DNA of 64,000 nucleotides from Olsenella profusa DSM 13989 (GTDB lineage: Bacteria; Actinomycetota; Coriobacteriia; Coriobacteriales; Atopobiaceae). The position numbers and the translations under genes are program-made. The notes under the pieces were generated by a model that ran no database searches, was not told the DNA's origin, and worked only from the letters and a program-made list of their open reading frames with translations. The DNA is taken from positions 1,798,001 to 1,862,000 of the forward strand of contig NZ_JAUSQK010000001.1 in the NCBI RefSeq assembly GCF_030811115.1. The letters run 5' to 3'. How positions within the stretch are numbered: the first letter of the stretch is position 1; each line of letters starts with the position of its first letter. Below are positions 34,625 through 43,551 of the stretch, one piece after another.

Positions 34625-35590
34625 TTGACAGAAGAATATCGGCACATTCCAGTGATGATCGAGCAGGTGCTCCACGAGCTGGATCCCCGCCCTGGCGAGG
34701 TCGTGTGCGACTGTACCCTCGGTGGTGCGAGCCACACGGTCGAGCTGGCAAGGCGGATTCAGCCGGATGGTCTCTCCCTGGGCATCGACCAGGACGAGCT
34801 GGCCCTTGCCGCCGCAACCGAGCGCTTCGAGCGCGAGGTGCCGGGTGCGGAGCATCGCTTCCTCAGGGGGAACTTCGGCGACCTCGATGCGCTTCTCGTC
34901 AAGGTCGAGGTGCCGGGCGTCGACTGCTTCCTCTTCGACCTCGGCGTATCGTCCCCCCAGCTTGACATCGCCTCTCGGGGCTTCTCATATCGCGAGGACG
35001 CCCCGCTGGATATGCGCATGGATCCGGGTGACGACACCCTAACCGCAGCCGAGGTCGTGAACACCTACAACGAGGCAGACCTCGCCCGGATCCTGCGCAT
35101 ATACAGCGACGAGAGGTTTGCGTCGCGCATAGCCCACGCCATCGTGCACGCGCGAGGGCGGGCGCCCATACGGACCACGCTTCAGCTGGCGGACATCGTG
35201 CGGCGCGCCATCCCGGCCGCGGCCCGTCGCCATGGGGGCCACCCGGCGCGCAGGACCTTCCAGGCCCTGCGCATCGAGGTCAACCATGAGCTGGAGGCTC
35301 TCGAGAGGGGGCTGCGCTCGGCTGTTCGCTGGGCGGACACGGGTGGCAGGATCTGCGTCATCTCGTACCACTCGCTCGAGGATCGCCTGGTGAAGCACGT
35401 GTTCTCTGAGCTTTCCCAGGGCTGCGTCTGCCCGCCGGACCTTCCGGTGTGCGCATGCGGCCATGTGCCGATAGTCAAAGTCAGGACAAGGAGGCCCCTC
35501 GTCCCATCGGGCGAGGAGGTTGCGGCCAACCCACGGTCGCGCAGCGCACTCATGCGCGTGGCGGTAAAGCTCGACGTCACGGAAGCATAG
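34625..35590 (+). CDS. rsmH: 16S rRNA (cytosine1402-N4)-methyltransferase RsmH
   Basis: 321 residues, TTG start at 34625 with GGGGAGAG upstream; the opening TEEYRHIPVMIEQVLHEL is canonical for RsmH. SAM motif CDCTLGGASHTVELA, the FDLGVSSPQLDIASRGFSY signature and the Asn/Pro region ICVISYHSLEDRLVKHVF are all intact. A C-terminal Cys group (CVCPPDLPVCACG) is the usual RsmH tail. Confidence 0.96.
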   Translation: MTEEYRHIPVMIEQVLHELDPRPGEVVCDCTLGGASHTVELARRIQPDGLSLGIDQDELALAAATERFEREVPGAEHRFLRGNFGDLDALLVKVEVPGVDCFLFDLGVSSPQLDIASRGFSYREDAPLDMRMDPGDDTLTAAEVVNTYNEADLARILRIYSDERFASRIAHAIVHARGRAPIRTTLQLADIVRRAIPAAARRHGGHPARRTFQALRIEVNHELEALERGLRSAVRWADTGGRICVISYHSLEDRLVKHVFSELSQGCVCPPDLPVCACGHVPIVKVRTRRPLVPSGEEVAANPRSRSALMRVAVKLDVTEA

Positions 35591-35721
35591 GGTGCGACAC
35601 CGAGATGCATCCGGCGCAAGCCGTTGCATGGCACCATCACAGCACCACCGCACCACAAACGCAGCCTAAACGCACTACCAACACACCACCCGGCACCAGC
35701 TGGTGTCCAAGAGGAGAGACG
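35591..35721 (+). promoter_or_regulatory. C/A-rich, G-poor leader between rsmH and ftsL
   Basis: The gap of 131 bases is unusual in this otherwise tight cluster. Bases 35641-35690 are 24 C, 19 A, 5 G and 2 T on the coding strand. A perfect palindrome CACCAGCTGGTG follows at 35694-35705. C-rich, G-poor, unstructured RNA is the signature of a Rho-loading site, so conditional termination before ftsL is possible. Confidence 0.4.
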
Positions 35722-36192
35722 ATGGCATATCGAGGGTCCGAGGCATATCGCCTCGACATGGCCGAGAGACAGGCCCGGTGGCAGGATCACGAGCCGTTTT
35801 CTATCGTCAAGGGCGGGGGCCGCGACGCCCGCGAGCGCGAGGGCGTCTCGACACAGTTCATGGGACGCATCAGGCTTGCCCTCGTCTGCATCGTCGCCGT
35901 CATTGCCCTGGGCGTCGCCCGCGTGGTGCTCACGACGGCGACGGTTACCGCCCTACAGGCAAACGGCGTCACGCAGACGGAGCTCTCCGATGCCCAGGCG
36001 CTCAATGTGTCGCTGCGGATAACGAATGCCGACCTCTCCAACTCCGCGCGCATCGACCAGATTGCGACCGAGAACTACGGCATGGTCTACGCTCCCGCCC
36101 CCGAGCGCGTCTCGACTCAGGACCCCTCCGCGGCCGCATCCGACTCCGGCCAGGCGTCGTCTGCAGAGCCTGCGCAGACTCAGGCGCACTAG
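35722..36192 (+). CDS. ftsL: FtsL-like divisome protein
   Basis: 156 residues from the ATG at 35722 (GAGGAGAG). A cytoplasmic basic/acidic N-terminus (~1-50), one membrane helix (~51-72, LALVCIVAVIALGVARVVLT), then a short extracytoplasmic coiled coil (LSDAQALNVSLRITNADLSN) and a low-complexity Ser/Ala/Gln tail. Topology, size and position between rsmH and ftsI identify it as FtsL, which has little sequence conservation. It would bridge FtsQ/DivIC and FtsW-FtsI. Confidence 0.8.
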   Translation: MAYRGSEAYRLDMAERQARWQDHEPFSIVKGGGRDAREREGVSTQFMGRIRLALVCIVAVIALGVARVVLTTATVTALQANGVTQTELSDAQALNVSLRITNADLSNSARIDQIATENYGMVYAPAPERVSTQDPSAAASDSGQASSAEPAQTQAH

Positions 36193-36228
36193 CACGCTCC
36201 CGGTGCCAGGGCTCTAGAATGGTGCGTC

Positions 36229-38055
36229 GTGAGAGACACGGGCACATATCGAGACGGGCGTCCCCGCCAGGGGACGACGGGGAGGGGCTCCGAAGGCGGG
36301 GCCCCTCGCCAGGCCTACGGCGCGCAGGCTCGGTTGGGCGCAGGGGTGCGCGGGAAGGGTGACGCGCCCCTTGGCGTCGAGGAGCGTGACGTTGCCGTCT
36401 CGGGCAGGACGATCGCCATCGTGCTCGCCGCCCTGCTTGCCATCGTGTCCATGCGCCTCGTCTACCTACAGGTGATCGACGGGCCACGCCTCAAAGAGCT
36501 CGGAACGAGCGTCCGTTCCAACGAGTTCCCGGTCAAGGCCAAGCGCGGCACCATCTACGATCGAAATGGCAAGGTGCTTGCCACGAGCGTCGCCTGCACG
36601 ACCGTCACCTGCAACCCCAAGGAGGTGACCGATCAGACCGCCGTGGCGCAGATCATGGCACAGGACCTGGGTGGAGAGCCCTCCTCGTACCTCTCGGCCC
36701 TCTCGGGTGACACGACCTTCTCCTACGTGCGCCGTCAGGTTGACACGGACAAGGCCGACCAGCTCAAGAGCGACCTCGCCGCCGCCAGGCTCCCGGGCGT
36801 CTACTACATGGATGACATGCGCCGCGAGTATCCCTATGGAGCGGCGGCGAGCCAGGTGCTTGGCGTGGTGGGCGTCGATGGCGATGGCCTCACGGGTCTC
36901 GAGAAGTACTACGACGGCGTTCTCTCGGGCACCAACGGCACGCTCACGCTGGAAACGGGCAATGGAGGCATCCCCATCGCGGGCGGCGCGCGCACCCAGA
37001 CGACGGCGGTGGGCGGCACGGACATACAGATCTCGCTCGACATCGACGTCCAGCAGAAGGCCGAGGAGGTCATCAGCAGGGGCGTCAAGGACTACAAGGC
37101 GGACTCTGGATCGGTGATGGTGAGCGACCCCAGGACGGGGGAGGTCATAGCCGCCTGCTCGACACCCCTCTTCGACGTGACGGACACCTCACGGATGGAG
37201 GAGGGGGCCACCTCGCTCAAGCCCGTCTCCTCGTCCTTCGAGCCCGGTTCCATCTTCAAGCTCATCACGATGTCCATCGGCATCGAGGACGGCCTCATCA
37301 CGCCAGACTCGACCTTTGACGTGCCCGCCCAGGTGAAGGTGGGCGATGACATGGTGCGCGACGATGACAAGCGCAAGCAGCGTATGGACATGACGATTCG
37401 CGAGATGCTGCGACGCTCCTCGAACGTGGGAACCGCGCTCGTGGCCCAGAACGTCATTGGGGCGGATCGCTTCGCCCAGGGGCTTCAGTGGTTTGGCATC
37501 GGAACCGCCACGGGCATCGACTTTCCGGGCGAGGCCAACGGCATCGTGAGGCAACGCAGCGAGTACGACGGCGCCAGCCTGGGATCCATGTCGTTTGGGC
37601 AGTCGCTCTCCATCCCGCTCGATCAGATGGTCAAGGCCGTGGGCTCCATCGCCAACGATGGCGTCCTCGAGACGCCGCACTTTCTCCTGAGCAAGGGCGG
37701 CGAGCAGGCGAGCTGGCCCAGCCCGGGAACCTCCGTCTCCCCATCGACCGCCTCTCAGGTGACGGACATGATGCGTACGGTGGTGAAGGAGGGAACCGCC
37801 GAAAAGGCCCAGGTACGGGGTTATGACATCGCAGGCAAGACGGGTACGGGCGAACAGGCGAGCGAGAGCGGCGGCTATGAGGCCAACAAGTACGTCTCGT
37901 CACTCATAGGCTTCGCGCCGGCGGGTGACGCACAGGTCCTGGTGTATGTGGGCCTCAACGGGACCCCGTACCTCGCGACGAACTCCGCCGCCCCGCTCTT
38001 CTCGACTATCATGGGTGAGGCCCTCTCCGAGCTCCAGATCCCGCCGGGGACGTAG
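36229..38055 (+). CDS. ftsI: penicillin-binding protein 2/FtsI (septal transpeptidase)
   Basis: 608 residues, GTG start at 36229. A ~55-residue Arg/Gly-rich cytoplasmic tail precedes one membrane helix (TIAIVLAALLAIVSMRLVYL). The pedestal domain has RGTIYDRNGKVLATS. Transpeptidase motifs: SxxK as FEPGSIFKLITM, SxN as RRSSNVGTALV and KTG as IAGKTGTGEQ. Crosslinks septal peptidoglycan with FtsW. murE, often next, is missing here; murF follows. Confidence 0.95.
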   Translation: MRDTGTYRDGRPRQGTTGRGSEGGAPRQAYGAQARLGAGVRGKGDAPLGVEERDVAVSGRTIAIVLAALLAIVSMRLVYLQVIDGPRLKELGTSVRSNEFPVKAKRGTIYDRNGKVLATSVACTTVTCNPKEVTDQTAVAQIMAQDLGGEPSSYLSALSGDTTFSYVRRQVDTDKADQLKSDLAAARLPGVYYMDDMRREYPYGAAASQVLGVVGVDGDGLTGLEKYYDGVLSGTNGTLTLETGNGGIPIAGGARTQTTAVGGTDIQISLDIDVQQKAEEVISRGVKDYKADSGSVMVSDPRTGEVIAACSTPLFDVTDTSRMEEGATSLKPVSSSFEPGSIFKLITMSIGIEDGLITPDSTFDVPAQVKVGDDMVRDDDKRKQRMDMTIREMLRRSSNVGTALVAQNVIGADRFAQGLQWFGIGTATGIDFPGEANGIVRQRSEYDGASLGSMSFGQSLSIPLDQMVKAVGSIANDGVLETPHFLLSKGGEQASWPSPGTSVSPSTASQVTDMMRTVVKEGTAEKAQVRGYDIAGKTGTGEQASESGGYEANKYVSSLIGFAPAGDAQVLVYVGLNGTPYLATNSAAPLFSTIMGEALSELQIPPGT

Positions 38056-38109
38056 GCGTCTGGCCCGCAGGGACACGATCGAACGGTTTCGCATGCCAAA
38101 GGGGTTGTG

Positions 38110-39558
38110 ATGGTTTGCATGACAGTGGGGGACATCGTTGGCGCGACGCGGGCACGCCTTGCGGGTGGCGCCGATGACGTCCAGGTGAGGGGGGTCGCCA
38201 TCGACTCACGTATGGTGGGGCGGGGAGGGCTCTTCGTCTGCTTTCCAGGTGAGCGGGTCGATGGCAACGACTATGCCGTGGCGGCCATGGGGGCGGGGGC
38301 CGCGGCCGTCGTCATGACCCGCGAACCCGAGGCCGAGGTGCTGGCGGAAGCCCGCGACCTGGACGCCGCGGTCCTCGTTGCCGAGGGCGGCGATGCCGAG
38401 GAGTTCATGCTGCGCCTCGCTGGCGCCTGGCGCACGCGCAATCCCCAGTGGGTCGTCGTGGGCGTGACGGGCTCGGTGGGGAAGACCACCACCAAGGACA
38501 TGCTCGCCGTCGCACTCGCGACGCGCTACAAGGTGCATGCCACGGAGGGCAACCACAACAATCTCATCGGCCTGCCGCTCACGCTGCTCTTGGCCTCGGC
38601 CGACGACGAGGTCGTGGTGGCCGAGATGGGCATGAACCACGCTGGGGAGCTTACGCGCCTCTCGGCCTGCGGCCGTCCCACCGTTGCCGTGATAACCAAC
38701 GTGGGCACCAGCCACATTGGCAACCTGGGCTCCCGCGAGGCCATCGCCCGTGCCAAGGCAGAGATCCTCTCGTCCATGCAGCCCACCGTTGCGGGGTGCG
38801 GGAGGGCGAGATCCTGCCTGGTCATGACCTCCGACAACGACTACGCCACCCTCATCGAGGACGAGTATGCCCGCCCCCGAGGCATCGAGGTGCTCTCCGT
38901 CGGCGCGGACGGGCGCTGTTCCGTGCGCGCCGCACGCGTGGCGCTTGTCGGGGATGGCCGCGCCCATGTCGCCGTCACCTGCTCGGATGGCTGGAGGGAC
39001 GAGGTCACGCTGCCGATGCCCGGTCGCCATGTGGTGAGCGACTTCCTGCTTGCCCTGGCCGTCTCGTGGCGTGTGGGCGCAGACCGCACGGCGGCCTGCA
39101 CGGCCATGGCGCACATGCCCCAGACGCACATGCGCATGGAGATCGCCGGCGGCCCCGGCAGGCCCCGCGTGATCGACGACTCCTACAATGCGAGCCCCAA
39201 CTCCACGGCCGCGGCCCTCGACGTGCTTGCGTCACTGCCCTGCGAGGGTCGCCGCGTGGCCGTGCTGGGTGAGGTTGCCGAGCTGGGGGAGGCGGCGCCC
39301 CGCCTGCACGGCTACATGGGCGCCTATGCCGCCGCCAAGCCGCTCGACCTCCTGGTGCTTGTGGGCACCGATGACGCGGACCGCATGGCCGAGGCCGCCC
39401 TCACGATGGGGTTCTCCGAGGATCGCCTGGAGCGCGTGCGCGATGTGGACGAGGCCATACGGGTCATCGCCCCGATAGTGGACGAGGGAGACCTCGTGCT
39501 GGTCAAGGCGTCGCGCGCCGCACGACTCGACGCCTTCGTGAGGGAGGTGCTTGCCTAA
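38110..39558 (+). CDS. murF: UDP-N-acetylmuramoyl-tripeptide-D-Ala-D-Ala ligase
   Basis: 482 residues; the ATG at 38110 is chosen (AAAGGGG five bases upstream), with GTG 38107 and ATG 38119 as alternatives. Mur-ligase plan: N-terminal VTVG-type domain, ATP loop VGVTGSVGKTTTKDMLA, VAEMGMNHAGELTRL and the C-terminal DSYNASPNSTAAAL. Adds D-Ala-D-Ala to the UDP-MurNAc-tripeptide. The stop TAA shares a base with the mraY ATG (TAATG). Confidence 0.95.
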   Translation: MVCMTVGDIVGATRARLAGGADDVQVRGVAIDSRMVGRGGLFVCFPGERVDGNDYAVAAMGAGAAAVVMTREPEAEVLAEARDLDAAVLVAEGGDAEEFMLRLAGAWRTRNPQWVVVGVTGSVGKTTTKDMLAVALATRYKVHATEGNHNNLIGLPLTLLLASADDEVVVAEMGMNHAGELTRLSACGRPTVAVITNVGTSHIGNLGSREAIARAKAEILSSMQPTVAGCGRARSCLVMTSDNDYATLIEDEYARPRGIEVLSVGADGRCSVRAARVALVGDGRAHVAVTCSDGWRDEVTLPMPGRHVVSDFLLALAVSWRVGADRTAACTAMAHMPQTHMRMEIAGGPGRPRVIDDSYNASPNSTAAALDVLASLPCEGRRVAVLGEVAELGEAAPRLHGYMGAYAAAKPLDLLVLVGTDDADRMAEAALTMGFSEDRLERVRDVDEAIRVIAPIVDEGDLVLVKASRAARLDAFVREVLA

Positions 39559-40589
39559 TGATCGGAGATCCCAGCTACCCTACCTACCAGGTGTTCATCG
39601 CCGCCGCCGTGGCGGCGGCACTCACGGCGCTCGCCATGCCCCTCTTCATCAAGGCCATGCGTCACGAGGGGATCGGCCAGCAGATTCGCGCCGATGGTCC
39701 CCAACGGCACCTCGTGAAGCAGGGCACGCCCACCATGGGCGGCGTCGTCATGCTCCTGGCGACGGTCGTGGCCTGCGCCGTGCAGGGCACCTGGAGCCTG
39801 GGGCTCGTCCTGGCCGTGCTTGTCATGCTCGTCACGGGATCGCTCGGCCTGCTCGATGACATCGAGTCCGTGGCCCACAAGCGCTCGCTTGGCCTCACGC
39901 CCTCCCAGAAGATGGTGGGCCTCGTCCTCATCTCCGTGACGTTCTGCCTGGTCGCCGTCAACGGCTGCGGCATCTCCCCGGTGGTCGAGCTGCCCGGTGG
40001 CCTTGGCATCGACATGGGTGCCCTCACGACCTCCGTTGCCGTGGGCGACGCCACCATCGCGGTTCCCTGGATCTATATGCTCTTCGTCTTTCTGCTGATG
40101 GCCGGCCTCTCCAACGCCGTCAACCTCACGGATGGCCTCGACGGACTCTCGAGCGGCTGCGTGCTCGTGGTCATGATCGTGATGTCCATGGTCGCGTTTC
40201 GCTTTGGCTCGGTCGACCTCGCCGTGTTCGCCGCGTCCATCGCAGGCGCCTGCATCGGCTTCCTCTGGCACAACTGCTATCCGGCATCCATCTTCATGGG
40301 CGACACGGGCTCGCTTGCGTTGGGCGCCGCCCTCGCCGCCCTCGCCGTGCTCACCAAGACCGAGATAACGTCCCTGGTGATGGGGGGGCTCTTCATTTGC
40401 GAGGCGCTGTCCGTCATCATCCAGGTGGCGAGCTTCAAGCTCACGGGCAGGCGCGTGTTCCTCATGGCGCCCATACACCATCACTTCGAGAAGCTGGGCT
40501 GGAGCGAGACGAAGGTGGTCATTCGCTTCTGGATCGTGTCGGCCGCCTTTGCGTCGCTCGGCTTCGCCCTGTTCTTCCAACTGGCCTAG
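39558..40589 (+). CDS. mraY: phospho-N-acetylmuramoyl-pentapeptide transferase
   Basis: 343 residues, about ten membrane helices. Makes lipid I on undecaprenyl phosphate. Signatures: GPQRHLVKQGTPTMGGV, the catalytic LLDD-type loop (GLLDDIESVAHKRSLGLT), NAVNLTDGLDGLSSG, FMGDTGSLALGAAL and the APIHHHFEKLGWSE loop. Start overlaps murF by one base. Integral membrane enzyme. Confidence 0.97.
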   Translation: MIGDPSYPTYQVFIAAAVAAALTALAMPLFIKAMRHEGIGQQIRADGPQRHLVKQGTPTMGGVVMLLATVVACAVQGTWSLGLVLAVLVMLVTGSLGLLDDIESVAHKRSLGLTPSQKMVGLVLISVTFCLVAVNGCGISPVVELPGGLGIDMGALTTSVAVGDATIAVPWIYMLFVFLLMAGLSNAVNLTDGLDGLSSGCVLVVMIVMSMVAFRFGSVDLAVFAASIAGACIGFLWHNCYPASIFMGDTGSLALGAALAALAVLTKTEITSLVMGGLFICEALSVIIQVASFKLTGRRVFLMAPIHHHFEKLGWSETKVVIRFWIVSAAFASLGFALFFQLA

Positions 40590-40598
40590 GAGGTCGCG

Positions 40599-42023
40599 AT
40601 GTCTGAGAGTGCCATTCAAGCGAATCGGCCCCTGGGCAGCGTCTGCGTCCTGGGCCTCGGCCGCACGGGGTGCGACGTCGGGCGCTACCTGCTGGGCCTT
40701 CCCAAGGGCAGGGTCTCCTCCGTCACGGTCTTTGGGGGGGCGAGCTCCACCGTGGGGGGCACCACCCGTGAGCTCGAGGCGCTGGGTGCCGTCGTGCACG
40801 TGGGTACCGAAGAGGTCTCCGGCAGCTTCGACCTTGCCATCGCCTCCCCGGGCATTCCCGAGTCAAGTGACTTCCTTGCCTCTGCCAGGGCGCATGCCAC
40901 CGAGGTCATCGGCGAGCCCGAGCTCGCATGGCGCGAGAGCCCGCACGACTGGGTGGCCATCACGGGGACGAACGGCAAGACCACCACGACCTTGCTCACC
41001 CAGGCATTGCTCGCCCAGGGCGGGTTGGACGCCGCCTGCGTGGGCAACATTGGCACGCCCACCATCGACGCCGTGGAGGATCGCCCCGCGGGCCGTTGGC
41101 TCGTGGCGGAGCTTTCCAGCTTCCAGCTTGAGGAGACGCGCCTGCTGCATCCGCGCTGCGCTTGTCTGCTCAACATCACGCCCGACCACATCGAGTGGCA
41201 CGGTTCCCTGGAGGCCTATGCGGCCGCCAAGGAGAAGGTCTTTGCCAACCTCACGGACGGGGACCTGGCCGTCATCGGCGACACGGACGACCGGTGCCGT
41301 GCCGCTGCCGGTCGCCAGCGCGCTCGCGGCCTGCGCACGCTGGTGGTGGACGTCGAGCGGGATCCGGGGGGGCCTCACGCCGCCTTCGTGCGCGGCGGCG
41401 TCCTCGTGGTGCGCATCGACGGCGTCGAGCACGTGCTCCTTCGCGCGGACGAGCTGCGCATCAGGGGCGCCCATAACGTGGAGAACGCCCTGGCGGCGGC
41501 ATCCATGGCGCTCGAGCTGGGCGTCTCCGCCGAGGATGCCAGCGTGGGCCTGCGTGCCTTCAACCCCATCGAGCATCGCATCGAGCCGTGCGGCGCGGTG
41601 GGGGGCGTCCACTTCGTGAACGATTCCAAGGCGACCAACCCCGACTCCGTCGAGAAGGCGCTCACCGCCTTCGACCAGGGCAGGATCGTGCTGCTCCTGG
41701 GAGGCCACGACAAGGGGCTCGACCTCGACCCCCTTGCCCGCTCCGTCGCCTCCCGCGCCCGTGTCGCCGTCTGCTTTGGCGATGCCGGCGCACGCCTCGC
41801 CCAGGCCTGTGCCACGGAGGGCATGGGGAAGGACAGGGTGCTCGTGGCCGGCAGGCTGAGGGATGCCTTCAAGGCGGCCGTGTCCGCGGCATGCCCCGGC
41901 GACACGGTGTTGCTCTCGCCCGCCTGCTCCTCGTTTGACGAGTTCCATGACATGGGGGAGCGCGGCAGGCTCTTCAAGCGGCTCGTGAGCGACCTTGCCA
42001 CCTCGCGTGAGGGCGTCCGCTAG
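40599..42023 (+). CDS. murD: UDP-N-acetylmuramoyl-L-alanine:D-glutamate ligase
   Basis: 474 residues, ATG at 40599 (AGGAGG upstream). N-terminal nucleotide fold VCVLGLGRTGCDVGRYLL, ATP loop AITGTNGKTTTTLLTQA, LNITPDHIEWHGSLEAY, and C-terminal FVNDSKATNPDSVEKAL. Adds D-Glu to UDP-MurNAc-L-Ala. Followed immediately by ftsW with no gap. Confidence 0.96.
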   Translation: MSESAIQANRPLGSVCVLGLGRTGCDVGRYLLGLPKGRVSSVTVFGGASSTVGGTTRELEALGAVVHVGTEEVSGSFDLAIASPGIPESSDFLASARAHATEVIGEPELAWRESPHDWVAITGTNGKTTTTLLTQALLAQGGLDAACVGNIGTPTIDAVEDRPAGRWLVAELSSFQLEETRLLHPRCACLLNITPDHIEWHGSLEAYAAAKEKVFANLTDGDLAVIGDTDDRCRAAAGRQRARGLRTLVVDVERDPGGPHAAFVRGGVLVVRIDGVEHVLLRADELRIRGAHNVENALAAASMALELGVSAEDASVGLRAFNPIEHRIEPCGAVGGVHFVNDSKATNPDSVEKALTAFDQGRIVLLLGGHDKGLDLDPLARSVASRARVAVCFGDAGARLAQACATEGMGKDRVLVAGRLRDAFKAAVSAACPGDTVLLSPACSSFDEFHDMGERGRLFKRLVSDLATSREGVR

Positions 42024-43547
42024 ATGGCACGCCGTCGACGGACAGACACCGCGCGCTTGAAGGGAGGCGAGCAGGCCCCCACCCGCACCGCGCACGGGGA
42101 ACGCTCGGCCCGCCTCATCATGGGCGTGCCCGCGCGCATCATGATGCCACGGCTCGTCTTTTTGGTGACGGCGCTGGCCCTGCTCGCCTTTGGCCTGCTC
42201 ATGGTGTATTCCAGCTCGTCGATCACGGCGCTCTCCAGCGCGGCCTTGGGCAATGACCCCACCTATTACCTCAAGCGCCAGGCGCTGTTTGCGGGGCTGG
42301 GCATCCTGGGGGCGGCCGCCATCGTGGCGTTTGGCTACCACAGGCTCCTGGGGAGGCTCATGCGGCCCCTCTGGGGTGTGACCATACTCCTTCTGGCGTT
42401 CGTGCTGCTGCCCTTTGCCGGCAGGGACGCCTACGGCGCGACCCGTTGGATCTCCCTGGGGCCCTTCTCGCTGCAGCCCTCGGAGTTTGCCAAGATCACG
42501 GTCATCCTGGTGGCCGTCCGCCTCTTCGACCGCTTCTACGTCGCCCGTGACATCGATCAGCGCACGTTTCTCAGGGGGGTGGCCCTGGGCATCGCGGTGC
42601 CCCTCGTCCTCATCATCTGTCAGCCCGACAAGGGCACGGTCATGGTCATCGCGCTCTCGCTGGTGGTCATGGCCTACATCGCGGGCTTTCCCGTGCGCTA
42701 TCTCCTGCTGTTCTTGGCCGTGGGCATCATCGTGTTCCTGGCGCTCTCGCTCAAGGACGACTACTCCCGTGCTCGCCTCATGGCCATGCTCGATCCATGG
42801 TCCGATCCCTACAACAACGGCTACCAGCTCATCCAGGGCTTCTATGCCTTCGGCGCGGGTGGGCTCTTTGGTGTGGGCATCGGCATGAGCAAGCAGAAGT
42901 ACAACTACCTGCCCTTTGCGCATAACGACTTCATCTTCGCCGTCATCGGGGAGGAGTGCGGCGTCGTGGGCACGGTGGGCATGCTCGCGGGCTTTGCCGT
43001 GCTCCTGTGGGCGGGCTATCGCATCGCGATCAATGCGCCCGACCTCGCCGGCCGGCTCGTGGCCATGGGCTGCTCGTCCATCCTGGTCATACAGATGCTG
43101 CTCAACGTGTGCGGCGTCATCGGCATCTTTCCCCTGTCGGGCAAGCCCATACCCTTCGTCTCGTATGGCGGGTCCTCCATCATGTCGAGCATCATGATCG
43201 TGGGGCTCGTCTTCTCGGTCTCCAAGGAGTCGCGCATGCCCCTCTCGGAGTATGATGAGCGCCGCAGCGCGTGGAGCGTGACCGCGGCACAGGGCACCCC
43301 GCTTGGCCCCACGGAGGGTGCGGGCGCGCCAATGCCGCGTTCGGGGCGCCCTGTCGGGCGTACGGGCTTTCGGATGTATGGCGGGGGCGAGGTGGCATCT
43401 CGCGTGCGGCCGACGAAGCCCGCCAACGTGCGCTTGGGAAACGCGCGGGCGCCGCGCATAGACCTTGGACCGGATGCAGGCGACCGCCTGCGCGGTGATG
43501 ACTCGAAGCCACACGTCAGGGGGACGCGCGGCGGCAAAGGGAGCTGA
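42024..43547 (+). CDS. ftsW: FtsW, SEDS peptidoglycan glycosyltransferase
   Basis: 507 residues, about ten membrane helices. Landmarks: LLMVYSSSSITAL in helix 1, SLGPFSLQPSEFAKITVILV, and the catalytic/large-loop region GIGMSKQKYNYLPFAHNDFI, then FAVIGEECG. Polymerises lipid II at the septum with FtsI. The C-terminal ~100 residues after the last helix form a basic Gly/Arg/Pro-rich cytoplasmic tail, and the N-terminus (~1-35) is also basic. Follows murD directly. Confidence 0.95.
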   Translation: MARRRRTDTARLKGGEQAPTRTAHGERSARLIMGVPARIMMPRLVFLVTALALLAFGLLMVYSSSSITALSSAALGNDPTYYLKRQALFAGLGILGAAAIVAFGYHRLLGRLMRPLWGVTILLLAFVLLPFAGRDAYGATRWISLGPFSLQPSEFAKITVILVAVRLFDRFYVARDIDQRTFLRGVALGIAVPLVLIICQPDKGTVMVIALSLVVMAYIAGFPVRYLLLFLAVGIIVFLALSLKDDYSRARLMAMLDPWSDPYNNGYQLIQGFYAFGAGGLFGVGIGMSKQKYNYLPFAHNDFIFAVIGEECGVVGTVGMLAGFAVLLWAGYRIAINAPDLAGRLVAMGCSSILVIQMLLNVCGVIGIFPLSGKPIPFVSYGGSSIMSSIMIVGLVFSVSKESRMPLSEYDERRSAWSVTAAQGTPLGPTEGAGAPMPRSGRPVGRTGFRMYGGGEVASRVRPTKPANVRLGNARAPRIDLGPDAGDRLRGDDSKPHVRGTRGGKGS

Positions 43548-43551
43548 TCTC

